A stretch of 64,000 nucleotides of DNA from DATKEJ01 sp963768715 (GCA_963768715.1 CAVYJC010000008.1:248001-312000), one strand, 5' to 3'. Positions 18,001-28,388 are shown, counted from the stretch's first letter. Notes: a model not told the origin generated them from the sequence alone. Numbers and translations: made by a program.

Positions 18001-19305
18001 CGTTCCGAGCTGACGTGAAGGAGCTGCCGGTGTTCATAGACACTGATAAGCTGGAGCATGTCGTTACAAATCTTCTTTCAAATGCATTGAAGTTCACGTC
18101 CGAGCACGGAAGATCCTTGTCGGACTCACCGAATCACTGCAGGGAGGCAGACGGTTTGCAGAAATCTCAGTTAGGGACACAGGCGTGGGAATACCGGCGA
18201 AGGAGCTTCCGTTCATATTCGACCGTTTCCACCAGGTCGACGCTTCACATTCACGATCGGGTGACGGCGCTGGAATCGGGCTTGCGTTGGCTCAGGAGAT
18301 GGTGGAATTGCACGGCGGGGAGATCGAAGTCGAGAGCGAGGAGGGTTTCGGGACGACATTTACTATCCGCCTGCGCATGGGCAAAGACCATCTGATGCCT
18401 TCACCAACTGGCGGAGGAAGAAGAAGATGCCTTGCCGTCAGGTTCTCACGAGCGCGAGCGGACCTGGGACACCGAAGTTCAGGCCTCGGAGGACTCGTTA
18501 TCGTCTGATGGAGCCGGCATGCCGGCAGGAAGACCGTGCCCGTCCTGATCATCGACGACAACGAAGACATTCGCGACTATCTGAAGGACCATCTGGAGGA
18601 GAACTATCGAATCATCGAGGCTGCCGACGGTTCGGAGGGGCTTCAGAAGACCGTGGAGGAACATCCCGACCTCGTTCTCGCCGACATCATGATGCCGGGC
18701 ATGGACGGTCTTTCGCTTTGCAGGGCGATCAAAGAGGACGAGCGAACGGCGCACATTCCAGTGATTCTCCTTACGGCGCGCGCTTCGGAGGAAGCCGAGG
18801 TTGAGGGTCTGGAATTCGGTGCAGACGACTACGTGTGCAAGCCCTTTAGTGCTGAGGCGCTTCTGGCGCGCGTGGAAAATATGATTGAAATCCGCAGGTT
18901 TCTCAAGCATCGCTTCTCCGACGAGGTCACGATTCAACCACTTGGCCGCACGGTTCAATCAAGCGACGCCCAATTCCTCGAACAGGTCAAGGAGGCCATC
19001 GAATCACACATGGACGACAGCAGATTCACCGTGGAGTGGCTCGCCGACGAAGTTGGCATCAGCCCACGCCAATTGCGGCGAAAGCTGAGAGACCTGATCA
19101 ACCTCTCTCCCAGTGGCTACGTCCGAATGGCAACTTGGAGCATGCGGCTCAGCTGCTTAAGGGCAACGCCGGGAATGTTTCCGAAGTGGCCTACCGAGTC
19201 GGGTTCCACGACCCGCGGTACTTCTCACGCGTGTTTCGGCAGACGTTCAGCGTTTCCCCGTCTCATTACGCCGGCAGCGACGACACCGGTGACGAATCGG
19301 CCTGA
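15030..19305 (+). pseudogene. Hybrid two-component regulator (HTCS), four frameshifts
   Basis: Single-protein sensor-regulator of about 1,425 residues. Order: signal peptide (MARHILTAVLLLAASARCLQAQ), periplasmic two-bladed propeller of repeated W-IGT and W-GT motifs (to about residue 690), Y_Y_Y domain (745-810), one membrane helix (821-842), HisKA with His in FNMSHEFRTPL (about 899), HATPase (N box NLLSNALKF), receiver (VLIIDDNEDIRDY, Asp in LVLADIMMPG) and an AraC-type HTH. It is the usual polysaccharide or nutrient sensor of this phylum. The frame breaks near 18110, 18402, 18530 and 19133. Three breaks are repaired by adding one A to an AA run. As read, it ends inside the HATPase at 18395, so signalling output would be lost. 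Confidence 0.88.
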
Positions 19306-19431
19306 ATGTAGACATATCGGACAGGGCGATTTCTCCAATCAAATGTCCGCCACTTGCGCGGAATCCCACGCTATCGTTTGGTCGGGTTGCATTGAAAGCA
19401 GCACCGGGATCAATTGCAAAACAGAGTGAGG

Positions 19432-20253
19432 ATGTCCGCCATGACGTGGCTCAGAAAATCCGAGGTTCGTCTACTGGGTCTTACCCTCCTAATTATCGGA
19501 GGCACCAATTCTCCCGGTTTTGCCCTCCAGATTGATCAGAGCGTCATCGTCATGGCGCGTAAGCCGCTCGAATCGCCGGCTGAGGCACGACGCATAGTCG
19601 CTGATATCCGGGAAGAGGCTGCCAAGGCATCGGAATCGGGCCGCGTCAGGCTCGGTTCGCTTCAGCTTCAGTCGAATTCCGGAACCCACGGCGTCAGCTT
19701 GAAGCCGGTCGCAGTCAAGACGTCTCGTGCCTCGGACTACGGCGGCCAGTCGTTGCTGCTTAGAACCGAAGAATCGCTCCGCGCCATTGTCCTGGCAGGC
19801 AACCTTAACGCCGGAGTATTTCCCGGGCATGATGGTGATCTTTTCAACCGACCGGATTTGTGTCTCAGCCGGTCTCAGCCTGCTTCGCACTGTGATGCAG
19901 GCAATCTCTCGGATCTCGTTAGAGGAGACGCTTCGATCTACTGGGCGGCCGGAGCCGTTGTCAAATCGGACAGGGTCGGCCTGTTCCACGCTCGCACGAC
20001 CGTGGGCGACGGAAGGGACCGTGCCTCAGCGCAATATGTCAGCGGACATGGTCTGACCGATCCACTCAAGGCCGATGTTCAGCTTGTCGTCAAGTATCGA
20101 GGTCCGGCATCCAGCGACATCGAAGGGTTGAGCAGACAACTTACGACGCTTCCACCCGACTGCACGGATGCCACTCGGACAAACCACTTGAAGGCGATTG
20201 CGTCGAATCTCCCGGCTTACCTACGCGGTGCAATGTCTTCACCGTCGCCATGA
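19432..20253 (+). CDS. Hypothetical secreted protein
   Basis: No family recognised. About 273 residues, with a positive N-terminus and a hydrophobic stretch (VRLLGLTLLIIGG) that looks like a signal peptide, followed by helical sequence rich in Glu and Ala (SPAEARRIVADIREEAAKASES). The start is uncertain: 19432, 19441 or an upstream 19414 are all in frame. The rest has a few Cys and no repeats. Because frameshifts are common around it, the frame may also be broken within the gene. It lies 126 bp after the hybrid regulator, co-directional, inside the pair of direct repeats. Confidence 0.45.
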   Translation: MSAMTWLRKSEVRLLGLTLLIIGGTNSPGFALQIDQSVIVMARKPLESPAEARRIVADIREEAAKASESGRVRLGSLQLQSNSGTHGVSLKPVAVKTSRASDYGGQSLLLRTEESLRAIVLAGNLNAGVFPGHDGDLFNRPDLCLSRSQPASHCDAGNLSDLVRGDASIYWAAGAVVKSDRVGLFHARTTVGDGRDRASAQYVSGHGLTDPLKADVQLVVKYRGPASSDIEGLSRQLTTLPPDCTDATRTNHLKAIASNLPAYLRGAMSSPSP

Positions 20254-22422
20254 CTTTCGCGCGCAAGCGCGACACCAAGTCGTTCACGAGAAAGTCGTGA
20301 CGATGATTCTGAACCTCACATAAAACCGAAGGAGAATCTCGTCAGAATCTTTTCTCAATAGGGTGCCGACAGGACGTCGTCTCTCGGAACGTACCGCAGA
20401 AGAACCTCGGAGCGCGCGGCTCGGCGAGCTCTCGTTCCGTCTACGTTCTGCCAGGAATCACCGACTTCGTGGATGACGGACAACTGACGGCAGGAGAATC
20501 AAGTCCTTACACCGACGGCCAATCCACAGTTACCGCCGCCGACGGCGATGAGCTCTGGATTACTGGCGAAGAAGCGGTGCGCCGAGCGAAAGTCCTCGAC
20601 TACGACTCACCGTCGACTGCCGACGCCGCCTTCATCTCCGCACGAACACCAGGACGCGCCAAATCCCGCTGAATTCGGATGACCTGAGTGCAAGCCCAGT
20701 TCGGCGGCAAGCCCGACCGCTGGTGGGGGTGAACGAAGGCCTGGAAAGTCGACCCGAACGGTCTAATCAGAAGGTTCACAGCCCAGGCACCGCCTCGAAT
20801 CCACCAGCTTCGCATCAGAATACAAGGCCCGAACGGATCTTTGCCCTCTCGGCCGCCGGCCCGAGCGGCCTGGCATGTCGTCGTAGCGGCGGGCACGCGG
20901 TCCATCGTGACAAAGTCAGCTTGCCGGAACCTTATCGGCGGGGTCGACAAAGTCGCCTCGAAATCGTCGCACGTTCCGCGTAACCCCCTCCGCTGTGCCT
21001 CAGACCGAGCCCGTCCCGGGTATCCCGCCTGGCATCCACGCTGATCACCGGGCCTGCGCCCTTACAAGAGTGTTGGATGGCTACCCAGTCCCACCTCCCC
21101 AACGTGAGCAGCGTACAGCGGGAATCCCGGGATTGTCCTCAGTTTCATCCAGCAGAAACGATAAACGTCTCGGAACCAGAGTTGTGTAATCGTTTCAAGC
21201 TTAGCGCCGCGCGACCTTGTCGTTCAACTGTGTTTCCGTGGTGAGACATCCCGGACACATCATCAAGTCACCCCGGCTGGGGATTACTCAGCGCCGGTTT
21301 CACCCTCGATCCCGCCCTTAGCGGAGTTCATCTGCAGCGCCTCATTTCTTCCTCGAGCGGTTACGTCGATCCCATCGTCTCCACCGGCGCCTTTCAGCGC
21401 CACGTCGAGGAACTTCAGCCCCGTCCTGCCGCGTGAAACCCGCCACCGATAGACCATACGTACCCCAGAGATCTCGTAAGGAAGAGGACAAAAAGTCGGA
21501 CGGTGCTGCTCCCTGCCCGCGCAGAACACCGCCCCGACCACCCTTCGCAACAGCTTCTCAGAGCCACCGGCACCAGAGCGCCCGACCAAGTCCGGAGTCG
21601 ATCACCGCCGTTCAAGATCCTCGTCGGTGGACCATCAAGCCGCCTGCCCATGGCGCAGAGATTGCTGGCGAGGAAGTCGGGTCCCGGCCTCGTCTCCCGT
21701 CTTACGATGTAGTCAGTTGTCTCGGCCCTGATCCATCACTACCTGCGCGACGATATCAGCTTGCCCGCTTCCAGATCCGTGGGGCCGACGGTTTACCTCT
21801 CCAGCCGTGCAAGAAGAATAGATAGCCGATCAATACGCACACGGAGGGCGCAGCGTGGAGACCCTCATGGGGTGGGGCCAGAAAATGGGCCAAGCAAGCC
21901 AATCGTCAGCAACAGCGAAACTCGGAGTAGCCGCCATCGACCTGGTACTCCAGTGATGTTTGGATCATCGCACGGGTACCGCGATCGCTGCGACGATCGG
22001 GCGCGTCCCGCACATATATCCAGCCCGGGATGCCAACGCGGATCCGACGTCCATCCCCTCGACCTCGGCGCCAACTTCCACGATTTATCCAACGATCTGG
22101 TGTTCCAGGATAAGACGGCAGCGACAACTTCATTCAGATCGCCGTCCACGACATACAGTGTGCTTGCATACGCCGCCGTTGCGCTCCATCCTGACGAGCG
22201 CCCCTGCTTCTCTTCCCGGGGCTCAAAACGGAGCATCTTTTCTGGGAGGACGAGCGACAATCCCTGCCGCTCTCTAAGACACCAGTCCGCGCATGCGTCG
22301 AACATATGGCGATTCACAGATCAACCGGCACGTGGCTGCAGTGCAGCTTGGCTCCCGTTATTGCGATGTTCAAGAGACAGGCAATCGGGCCTCCCGTTCC
22401 ACGGATCCGGGTCGGAGGGACT
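20254..22422. other. 2.2-kb stretch with no supportable gene
   Basis: Short open frames exist on both strands, but none shows a family signature, a good start site or natural composition. A stem of CGTTCACGA/TCGTGACG type lies near 20288-20302, after the hypothetical gene. The second copy of the dispersed repeat lies at 20644-20716. A minus-strand open frame at 21865-22317 has protein-like patches but no motif I can name. The stretch is probably degraded coding sequence. Confidence 0.6.
20644..20716. repeat. Dispersed direct repeat, copy 2
   Basis: Partner of 14790-14865 in the same orientation. The exact 18-bp core is at 20657-20674, then CTGAGTGC at 20685 and GGCGGCAAGCCC at about 20704. 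Confidence 0.7.
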
Positions 22423-22505
22423 GTTGTAGCGTCCGCGTGGCGTCCCTTTGTAGCTTTCCTTGGTGGCGACCCCCTTTGTAGCTTTCGGTGGTGTAGCATC
22501 CCTGG
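22423..22505. repeat. Degenerate 14-bp-period array (GAAAGCTACAAAGG type)
   Basis: On the minus strand, GAAAGCTACAAAGGG occurs twice exactly 28 bp apart, with diverged 14-bp units between and beside them (GCTACACCACC, GTCGCCACCAAG, GACGCTACAACAG). The period is 2 x 7, so it may be a relative of the heptad arrays. It abuts the 3' end of the decayed MR/MLE gene. Confidence 0.65.
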
Positions 22506-23582
22506 GAACACGAAAGACCCAGCTTCCAGAAGTCTTCAGTGTGGCGTGATTCCCAGTCCGGGACGATCAGGCCAGCCAAACGCCCATTCATCCATTTCGG
22601 CGCATCCGGAGCCACGCTTCAGTCACGTAACTGTTGAATCAGTGGCGGTGAACAGATTGCGCGGCGGCGTGCTGTGCGCCAGATGCGCAATGGCCGCCGT
22701 CGTGACGTCGCGTCCCCAGCTGTCCTCGATGGTCACCCCGATCCGGCCGCGACGCATAGGTCGCGGGCAGGCCGAGACTTGTCGATTCTCCGATTTTGGA
22801 GACTGATATCGACCACATCCATTGCACGGTCCGCGATGCCTCAATGAGCACGTCAATGCCGTCGATGGATTCGTCGAGGATGAAAGGGGGATTCGAATTG
22901 CGGCGAACCGCCGCGCATTCCTCGATCCAAGACAGGCTGCTCGATGTAGACGTCGACGTCCGCCACGCCCCGCACCACGCGCATCGCTTCGTGAGGGAGC
23001 CAGCCGTGTTGGCATCCGCAGGAGGATGTCTCCTCCTGCATGTGCTCCGAAACGGACCGGATGCGCTCGACGTCCGTCTCTGGATCGCCTCCAACTTTCA
23101 GTCGAATGACGATATCCCTCAGCCCGGTAGCCTGCAACGTTGTCGCCATCGCCTGCGGTGCGTCTTGCGAGATGGCCCTGTAGAGATGAAAGTCGTCGCC
23201 GTAGCATCCGCCGAGCGATTCCGCAACGGGCTTGCCCGAAGCCTGCCCGAGGATGTCCCAGCAGGCCATGTCGATCGGTGACTTGGCGTAAGAGTGTCCT
23301 TTGAGCGCTCGGTCCATTGTGTATTGAGCGGACCCAGACGCGTTGGATCCACCCCTATGAGATGGGGGCCGACACGGCTATGGCGGTTCGGGCGCCTTCC
23401 GCGTACGCGGGAAGGTAGAAGGGTCCGAGTGGACAGACCTCTCCGAAGCCGGTGTATCCCTCGTCTGTTCGACCTGACGATGGTCGAGTCGAATACTCGA
23501 CGAAATTGCCTTCCGACCAGCGATAGGCCCCCTCGTGAAGCGGAAGATCGACCTGGAAGACGGTGATGCTGGTAATACGCAT
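22506..23582 (-). pseudogene. MR/MLE-family dehydratase (cis-3-hydroxyproline dehydratase-like), many frameshifts
   Basis: Remains of an enolase-superfamily enzyme, most like cis-3-hydroxy-L-proline dehydratases. Readable blocks in three frames: MRITSITVFQVDLPLHEGAYRW, FGEVCPLGPFYLPAYAEG, KSPIDMACWDILGQASGKP, the KxK-region RLKVGGDPETDVERIRSV, HEAMRVVRGVADVDVYIEQP, FILDESIDGIDVLIEA, GVTIEDSWGRDVTTAAIAHLAHSTP and a GLGITP tail. Repairing it needs at least six single-base additions (three within about 35 bp near 23490-23515). With this density the gene is not translatable as read. It is divergent from the arginase; both would fit amino-acid catabolism. Confidence 0.82.
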
Positions 23583-23713
23583 GATTTCGATTGCCTGATG
23601 TTCTGGAGGGTATTATGCGCGCGGCAACCGAAGCAAATTATGCCGTTGGAACCGCGAGTTTCGGTTTCTGTGCGCTCAACTACCTTGGGCGCAACATTTG
23701 CAACTGGAAAGTC

Positions 23714-24605
23714 ATGGGGCGCTCAATACGTTTGATCGGTATTCCGATGGATCTCGGCCAGGATCTCCGAGGCGTTGAATGGGTCCTTCAGCCCTGCGAT
23801 ATGCGGGGTTGGCTGAGCGCCTTGAACGGTTGGGGCACGTTGTAGAAGATTTTGGAAACATTGACGTTGCTGTCAGGGGTTCACTTCGCCGTGCTGACTC
23901 TGGCCTGACCTATCTGCCTGAAGTCGCTCAGATTTGTACGAGAGCGTATGAGGCGGCGCGTCAGGCGGTTGCCGACGGATGCCTGCCGATATTCATTGGA
24001 GGCGATCACTCTGTATCCGCCGGCACAATCGGCGGCATAACGCACGGCGGAAGTACCGGCGTGCTGTGGATCGACGCCCACGGCGATTACAACACGCCGG
24101 ATACGTCTCCGAGCGGAAACGTGCACGGTATGCCGCTGGCGGCGCTGCTCGGACATGGAGCTCCAGAATTAGTCGACGTAGGCAGAAAAGGACCGAAGCT
24201 CGAGCGGGAGGACGTGATGCTGATTGGCATCAGGAGTCTCGATATTCACGAGCGCGAACTTATCACGGGGGACCGTGTGGGGATCTACACGATGCGCGAG
24301 ATAGACGAGCGAGGAATCGCACAGGTGGCGCACGAAGTTTTGAGGCGACTGAATCACATCGAGCGGCTCCACGTAAGCCTCGACATGGATGCACTCGATC
24401 CCATGTTCGCACCAGGAGTTGGGACGCCGTTCCGGGCGGTCTGACCTCACGAGAAGCACACCTCCTTATGGAAATACTCGCGGATGACGGGCGCGTCGCA
24501 TCCATCGACGTGGTGGAGATCAATCCCATCCTTGACGAGAAGAACAGGACGGCCCAGATGGCGGCAGGGCTCCTGACGTCACTGTTGGGTAAGTCGATCC
24601 TCTGA
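23714..24605 (+). pseudogene. rocF: Arginase, two frameshifts
   Basis: Ureohydrolase converting arginine to ornithine and urea, or a close relative. Seen: IRLIGIPMDLGQDLRGV at the start, GGDHSVSAG, the metal sites WIDAHGDYNTP and SLDMDALDP, and SIDVVEINPILDEKNRTA at the end. Length when repaired is about 298 residues, normal for arginase (agmatinase is the alternative). One base is missing near 23777 (after the GV of the N-terminal block) and one C near 24427 in a CC run, where GTP-VPGGLTSRE should follow. The long central frame from 23779 holds all metal ligands but lacks both ends. Confidence 0.85.
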
Positions 24606-24618
24606 AACCGAACATCGT

Positions 24619-26214
24619 ATGGGTCTTCTCCCGGCTCTGCTTCTCCTCGCGACTCTTTTCGCGCCTAAGACGCCGCAATTCGATGTTTCGAGGCCCGGAA
24701 TCGACGTTCTGCGATATACGTTCAATTTGACCCTGTCAGACCGTTCGAATGTCATCGAAGGCGATGCACGCGTTACGGTCCGATTCACCGAAGGACCGAG
24801 GGACTTGTATCTGGATCTCGTGTCTCGGCACTCGGACGATACAGGGATGACTGTTGCCGAAGTGAGCATGGACGGTAGACCGGTGCACTTCGACCACAAG
24901 CAGAACCGTTTGTGGATTCATCCCGGCGACGACCCGGTCGACAGCGTGGAAACGTTTGGTATTGTCTATCGCGGCGTTCCGGCTGACGGCCTTGTCATTT
25001 CAAGGAACCTCTACGGCGATCGAACTTTCTTTGCGGACAACTGGCCGGACCGCGCGCGTCACTGGATCCCGACCGTCGACGTTCCCTCAGACAAGGCCCT
25101 CGTCGACTTCATCGTCACGGCCCCTGATCACTACCAGGTCATCTCAAACGGCCGACTCGTGGAGGAAACCGACGTGGCGCCCGGGCTCCGCCTGACGCAT
25201 TGGAGTACTAACCAGGCCATCCCGACGAAGATCATGGTGATCGGTGTAGCTCGATTTGCGGTTCAGTATCTCGGCGACGTCGGAGGTATTCCCGTGGAAA
25301 CCTGGGTCTATCCGCAAGCCCGGAAAGCGGGGTTCTACGATTTCGCTGTTGCTGGACCGATTCTCAAATATTACACGCAGGTCATCGGACCTTATCCGTT
25401 CGCGAAACTGGCAAACGTACAATCGACTACCCGGTACGGAGGAATGGAGAACGCCTCCGCCATCTTTTACGACGAGCGAGCCGTCAGAGGGGCGGGCGCC
25501 TTGGAGTCGATTGTGGCGCATGAGGTTGCCCATCAGTGGTTTGGGGATTCCGCCACCGAAGACGACCTGCACGATGTCTGGTTGAGCGAGGGTTTCGCCA
25601 CCTTCATGGACTACCTCTACTCTGAGCACTCCTACGGACCCGCTCGGCTGGCGGACCGTCTGGCCGCAGATCGTCTGAAGATTATCGCGTACGCGACAGC
25701 TAATCCCACGTCATCGGTTGTTGATACGACGATCGCCGACCCGAACCTGGTACTCAGCACGAACAGCTATGAAAAGGGAGCTTGGATCCTTCACATGCTC
25801 CGGGCGCTTCTCGGTGACCACACGTTCTTTGACGCACTCCGAGCCTACTACGAGCGATACCGCTACGGCAATGCGACGACACGGGACTTCGAAAAGGTCG
25901 TGGAATCCGTGTCCGGAGAGGATCTGGGCTGGTTCTTCGATCAGTGGATCTACCGGCCGGGCGTGCCGGACATCAGCGTGCGATCGCGCTACGACGCCAA
26001 TGGACGCGAGGTCGTCCTCGATGTCGAACAGAAGCAGAAGCTCACTTACCGTCTCGCGCTTGAAGTGGAGATAGAGGCGGGGCAGCAAGAGTCCACGGAA
26101 ACGGTTGAGATTACACAACGTCGCCAGACAATCCGCATCAAGGTCGCGCAAGAGCCTGAGAAGATCCGGCTCGACCCGAACGTGAGGCTGCTTGCGCGAC
26201 TCCTCACCGGATGA
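24619..26214 (+). CDS. Secreted M1-family aminopeptidase
   Basis: Zinc aminopeptidase of the M1 (gluzincin) family, 531 residues, exported by a short signal peptide (MGLLPALLLLATLFAP). Seen: RYGGMENAS exopeptidase motif, then HEVAHQWFG with the third zinc ligand Glu 18 residues later in WLSEGFATF, and a distal Tyr region (STNSYEKGAWIL). It is shorter than four-domain M1 enzymes, lacking the C-terminal HEAT-like domain, so it is the compact periplasmic type. It starts 13 bp after the arginase stop, and peptide plus arginine breakdown would fit together. It converges on the ThuA-PQQ gene with 10 bp between stops. Confidence 0.92.
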   Translation: MGLLPALLLLATLFAPKTPQFDVSRPGIDVLRYTFNLTLSDRSNVIEGDARVTVRFTEGPRDLYLDLVSRHSDDTGMTVAEVSMDGRPVHFDHKQNRLWIHPGDDPVDSVETFGIVYRGVPADGLVISRNLYGDRTFFADNWPDRARHWIPTVDVPSDKALVDFIVTAPDHYQVISNGRLVEETDVAPGLRLTHWSTNQAIPTKIMVIGVARFAVQYLGDVGGIPVETWVYPQARKAGFYDFAVAGPILKYYTQVIGPYPFAKLANVQSTTRYGGMENASAIFYDERAVRGAGALESIVAHEVAHQWFGDSATEDDLHDVWLSEGFATFMDYLYSEHSYGPARLADRLAADRLKIIAYATANPTSSVVDTTIADPNLVLSTNSYEKGAWILHMLRALLGDHTFFDALRAYYERYRYGNATTRDFEKVVESVSGEDLGWFFDQWIYRPGVPDISVRSRYDANGREVVLDVEQKQKLTYRLALEVEIEAGQQESTETVEITQRRQTIRIKVAQEPEKIRLDPNVRLLARLLTG

Positions 26215-26224
26215 CGAACCGCAT

Positions 26225-28267
26225 CTAATCCCGTTGATATCGGATGCGTGACAGTCGAGCGTCGGGGTTCGGCGACGACCACTTCGTTCCGTACTCGAGG
26301 AGATACAGGGTTTCGTCCCGAGCAAACAGCATGTCCATCGGGCGGGTGAACTCCATGGAAGGGACAAAGTCTTCGATGCGCAGGAGATTGCCCGATTCGT
26401 CGAAGGTCACCGTCTTGATCCAGTAGCGCATCCAGTCGTAAATGAACAACTTGCCGTCGTAGAAATCCGGAAAGCGATATGGCGCATCCTCGAAGTTGTC
26501 ACTGTAGAAGACCGGACCCGCCATGGCCGTCCTTCCTCCCGCCCCCAAAGTCGGAAACTTCGCCGAATTGCCGTAGGGATACCAGATCATGGCCGGCTGG
26601 GCAGCGGGGAGATTTCTAGCCCCCGTATTCAGTCGTGACGCGTTAACGGGAACGGCTGGATCGAATAGCGGTCCGGGCGTTTCTGTCACGAAATCGTATT
26701 CGTGGTACGGTTTGTTGTCAGCGATGACATACGGCCAACCGAAGTTACCTGCGCGCCGCGCCTGATTGATCTCGTCGTAGCCGCGCGGCCCACGCAGCGA
26801 GTCGTCTTCATTTGCATCCGGTCCGACTTCGCCCCAATAAAGGAATCCGTCGTGCGAATCGATCGAGATGCGAAACGGATTCCGGTCGCCCATGACATAA
26901 ATCTCGGGGCGACCGACCGAGCCATCAGCAGGAAACAGATTGCCTTCAGGGATCGAGTACCCACCATCAAGCTCCGGGTGAATCCGAAGGATCTTCCCTC
27001 GGAGATCGTTTGTGTTGCCCGCCGAGCGCTGAGAATTCCAATGCTCGTGCCCGGGTCGTTCGTCCAGCGGAGCACGCCCGTCCGACTGAAACGGATTCGT
27101 GTTGTCACCGACCGAGATGAAAAGATTGCCCTGCGGATCGAACTCGAGTGATCCCCCCTCGTGACAGCATCCGCGCTCCACGGGAATCCTGAGCAGTACC
27201 TCCTCGCTTGTAAGATCCAATCGATCATCGACCAGCTTGAAGCGCGAAATATGCTGTACAGATGTATCTACTGGTGAATAAAAGAGATAAATCCGATTCG
27301 TTGTTACAAAGGCCGGATCTACGGCGAGGCCCAATAGGCCGTCTTCGGCACTCGAGTCGACGTCCAGGACCGACGCCGTGTCTACGCTGGAATCTTCCGG
27401 ATTCACAATGAGAATCTCGCCCCTGCGCTGCGCATAGATAATGCGTCCGTCAGGAAGCACGTCGAGCTCCATGGGCTCGTTGAGACTGTCCAGGAGAACT
27501 TCCTTGTGGAACGAAGTTTCCGGCGGGGGCTCCGGAACGCGACCCGCGGTACCCATGGCATACTCGAGTCCCCCCAGGAGATGTTTGAGGAACGGTTCTT
27601 CGGAGTAAGATTCGATCGTGTGTCCGAGGGCTGTGTAGAAGGCGCGGCCACCATCATACGAATGGTACCATGAAAGAGGGTGCGGGGGCGCGCGAACCGA
27701 GTCTCGGTAACTCGCTTCGTCGATTGAGATGAGCACGTGAACGTCCGGCTGCAGGTCCCGGATGTCGTACCACTCATCCGTCCTGACCCAGCGGGCAGGC
27801 AAATGATTCGTGCTGACGTGATAGGGGTCGTCGATCCAGAGCGTTCCGGTGCGCACGTTGGGGTCGCCCGGATGGCCGTCGAAGTAACCTCCAACCAGTT
27901 TACCATACCAGGGCCAATCGTACTCGGTGTCCGACGCCGAGTGAACGCCGACGTAGCCGCCCCCACCTTTGATGTAACCCTCCATCGCTACCTGCTGCGT
28001 GTCGTTGAGCACATCGTGTGTCGTCAAGAGGAACACGACGGCGGTGTAATGCGATAGATTCTCTTCCGTGAAGACCGATGCGTCTTCCGTTGAGTCCACT
28101 ACGAAACCGTTTTCCTTGGCGAGTTCGCGCAACGCTGCATGAGCCGCGGGGATCGACTCATGCCTGTATCCTTCCGTCTTCGAGAAGACGAGAACACGAG
28201 GAAGGTTCGGACCGCACGCGCCGAGGATGAGGGCCAAGAGAACGATGTGAAAGCGACAGGACTTCAT
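26225..28267 (-). CDS. Lipoprotein with ThuA domain fused to a PQQ-type sugar dehydrogenase propeller
   Basis: Periplasmic or outer-membrane lipoprotein of 680 residues. Seen: signal peptide with lipobox LILGAC (Cys18), a ThuA-like domain to about residue 250 (VLVFSKTEGYRHESIPAA, GGGGYVGVHSASDTEYDWPWYG) and a GSDH/PQQ beta-propeller from about 275 (MELDVLPDGRIIYAQRRGEILI, EDGLLGLAVDPAF, CCHEGGSLEFDPQGNLFISVGDN). The start at 28267 puts the signal peptide first; the in-frame ATG at 28378 does not. ThuA-GSDH fusions occur in carbohydrate-active regions of this phylum; the substrate is unknown. Whether PQQ is truly bound cannot be judged from sequence alone. Confidence 0.9.
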   Translation of the reverse strand: MKSCRFHIVLLALILGACGPNLPRVLVFSKTEGYRHESIPAAHAALRELAKENGFVVDSTEDASVFTEENLSHYTAVVFLLTTHDVLNDTQQVAMEGYIKGGGGYVGVHSASDTEYDWPWYGKLVGGYFDGHPGDPNVRTGTLWIDDPYHVSTNHLPARWVRTDEWYDIRDLQPDVHVLISIDEASYRDSVRAPPHPLSWYHSYDGGRAFYTALGHTIESYSEEPFLKHLLGGLEYAMGTAGRVPEPPPETSFHKEVLLDSLNEPMELDVLPDGRIIYAQRRGEILIVNPEDSSVDTASVLDVDSSAEDGLLGLAVDPAFVTTNRIYLFYSPVDTSVQHISRFKLVDDRLDLTSEEVLLRIPVERGCCHEGGSLEFDPQGNLFISVGDNTNPFQSDGRAPLDERPGHEHWNSQRSAGNTNDLRGKILRIHPELDGGYSIPEGNLFPADGSVGRPEIYVMGDRNPFRISIDSHDGFLYWGEVGPDANEDDSLRGPRGYDEINQARRAGNFGWPYVIADNKPYHEYDFVTETPGPLFDPAVPVNASRLNTGARNLPAAQPAMIWYPYGNSAKFPTLGAGGRTAMAGPVFYSDNFEDAPYRFPDFYDGKLFIYDWMRYWIKTVTFDESGNLLRIEDFVPSMEFTRPMDMLFARDETLYLLEYGTKWSSPNPDARLSRIRYQRD

Positions 28268-28388
28268 CAGCGACGGGTACTTTGGCAATTGGTGGCGCAA
28301 AAAAGGTACGGCACGTGACCGTAACCTGATCATCCGTCCGGCGTGCACTGTCAAATCGGATCGAGGATCGCCCTCCAAACCTCGGACC

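Noticed and set aside
14790..20716. The 75-bp direct repeats as integron attC or prophage attachment sites
   Set aside because: No integrase, no attC-type RYYYAAC/GTTRRRY arms and no tRNA; left as a plain repeat.
21865..22317. Minus-strand frame with an FEPR motif that suggested proline racemase
   Set aside because: No catalytic Cys motifs or further similarity could be found in any frame.
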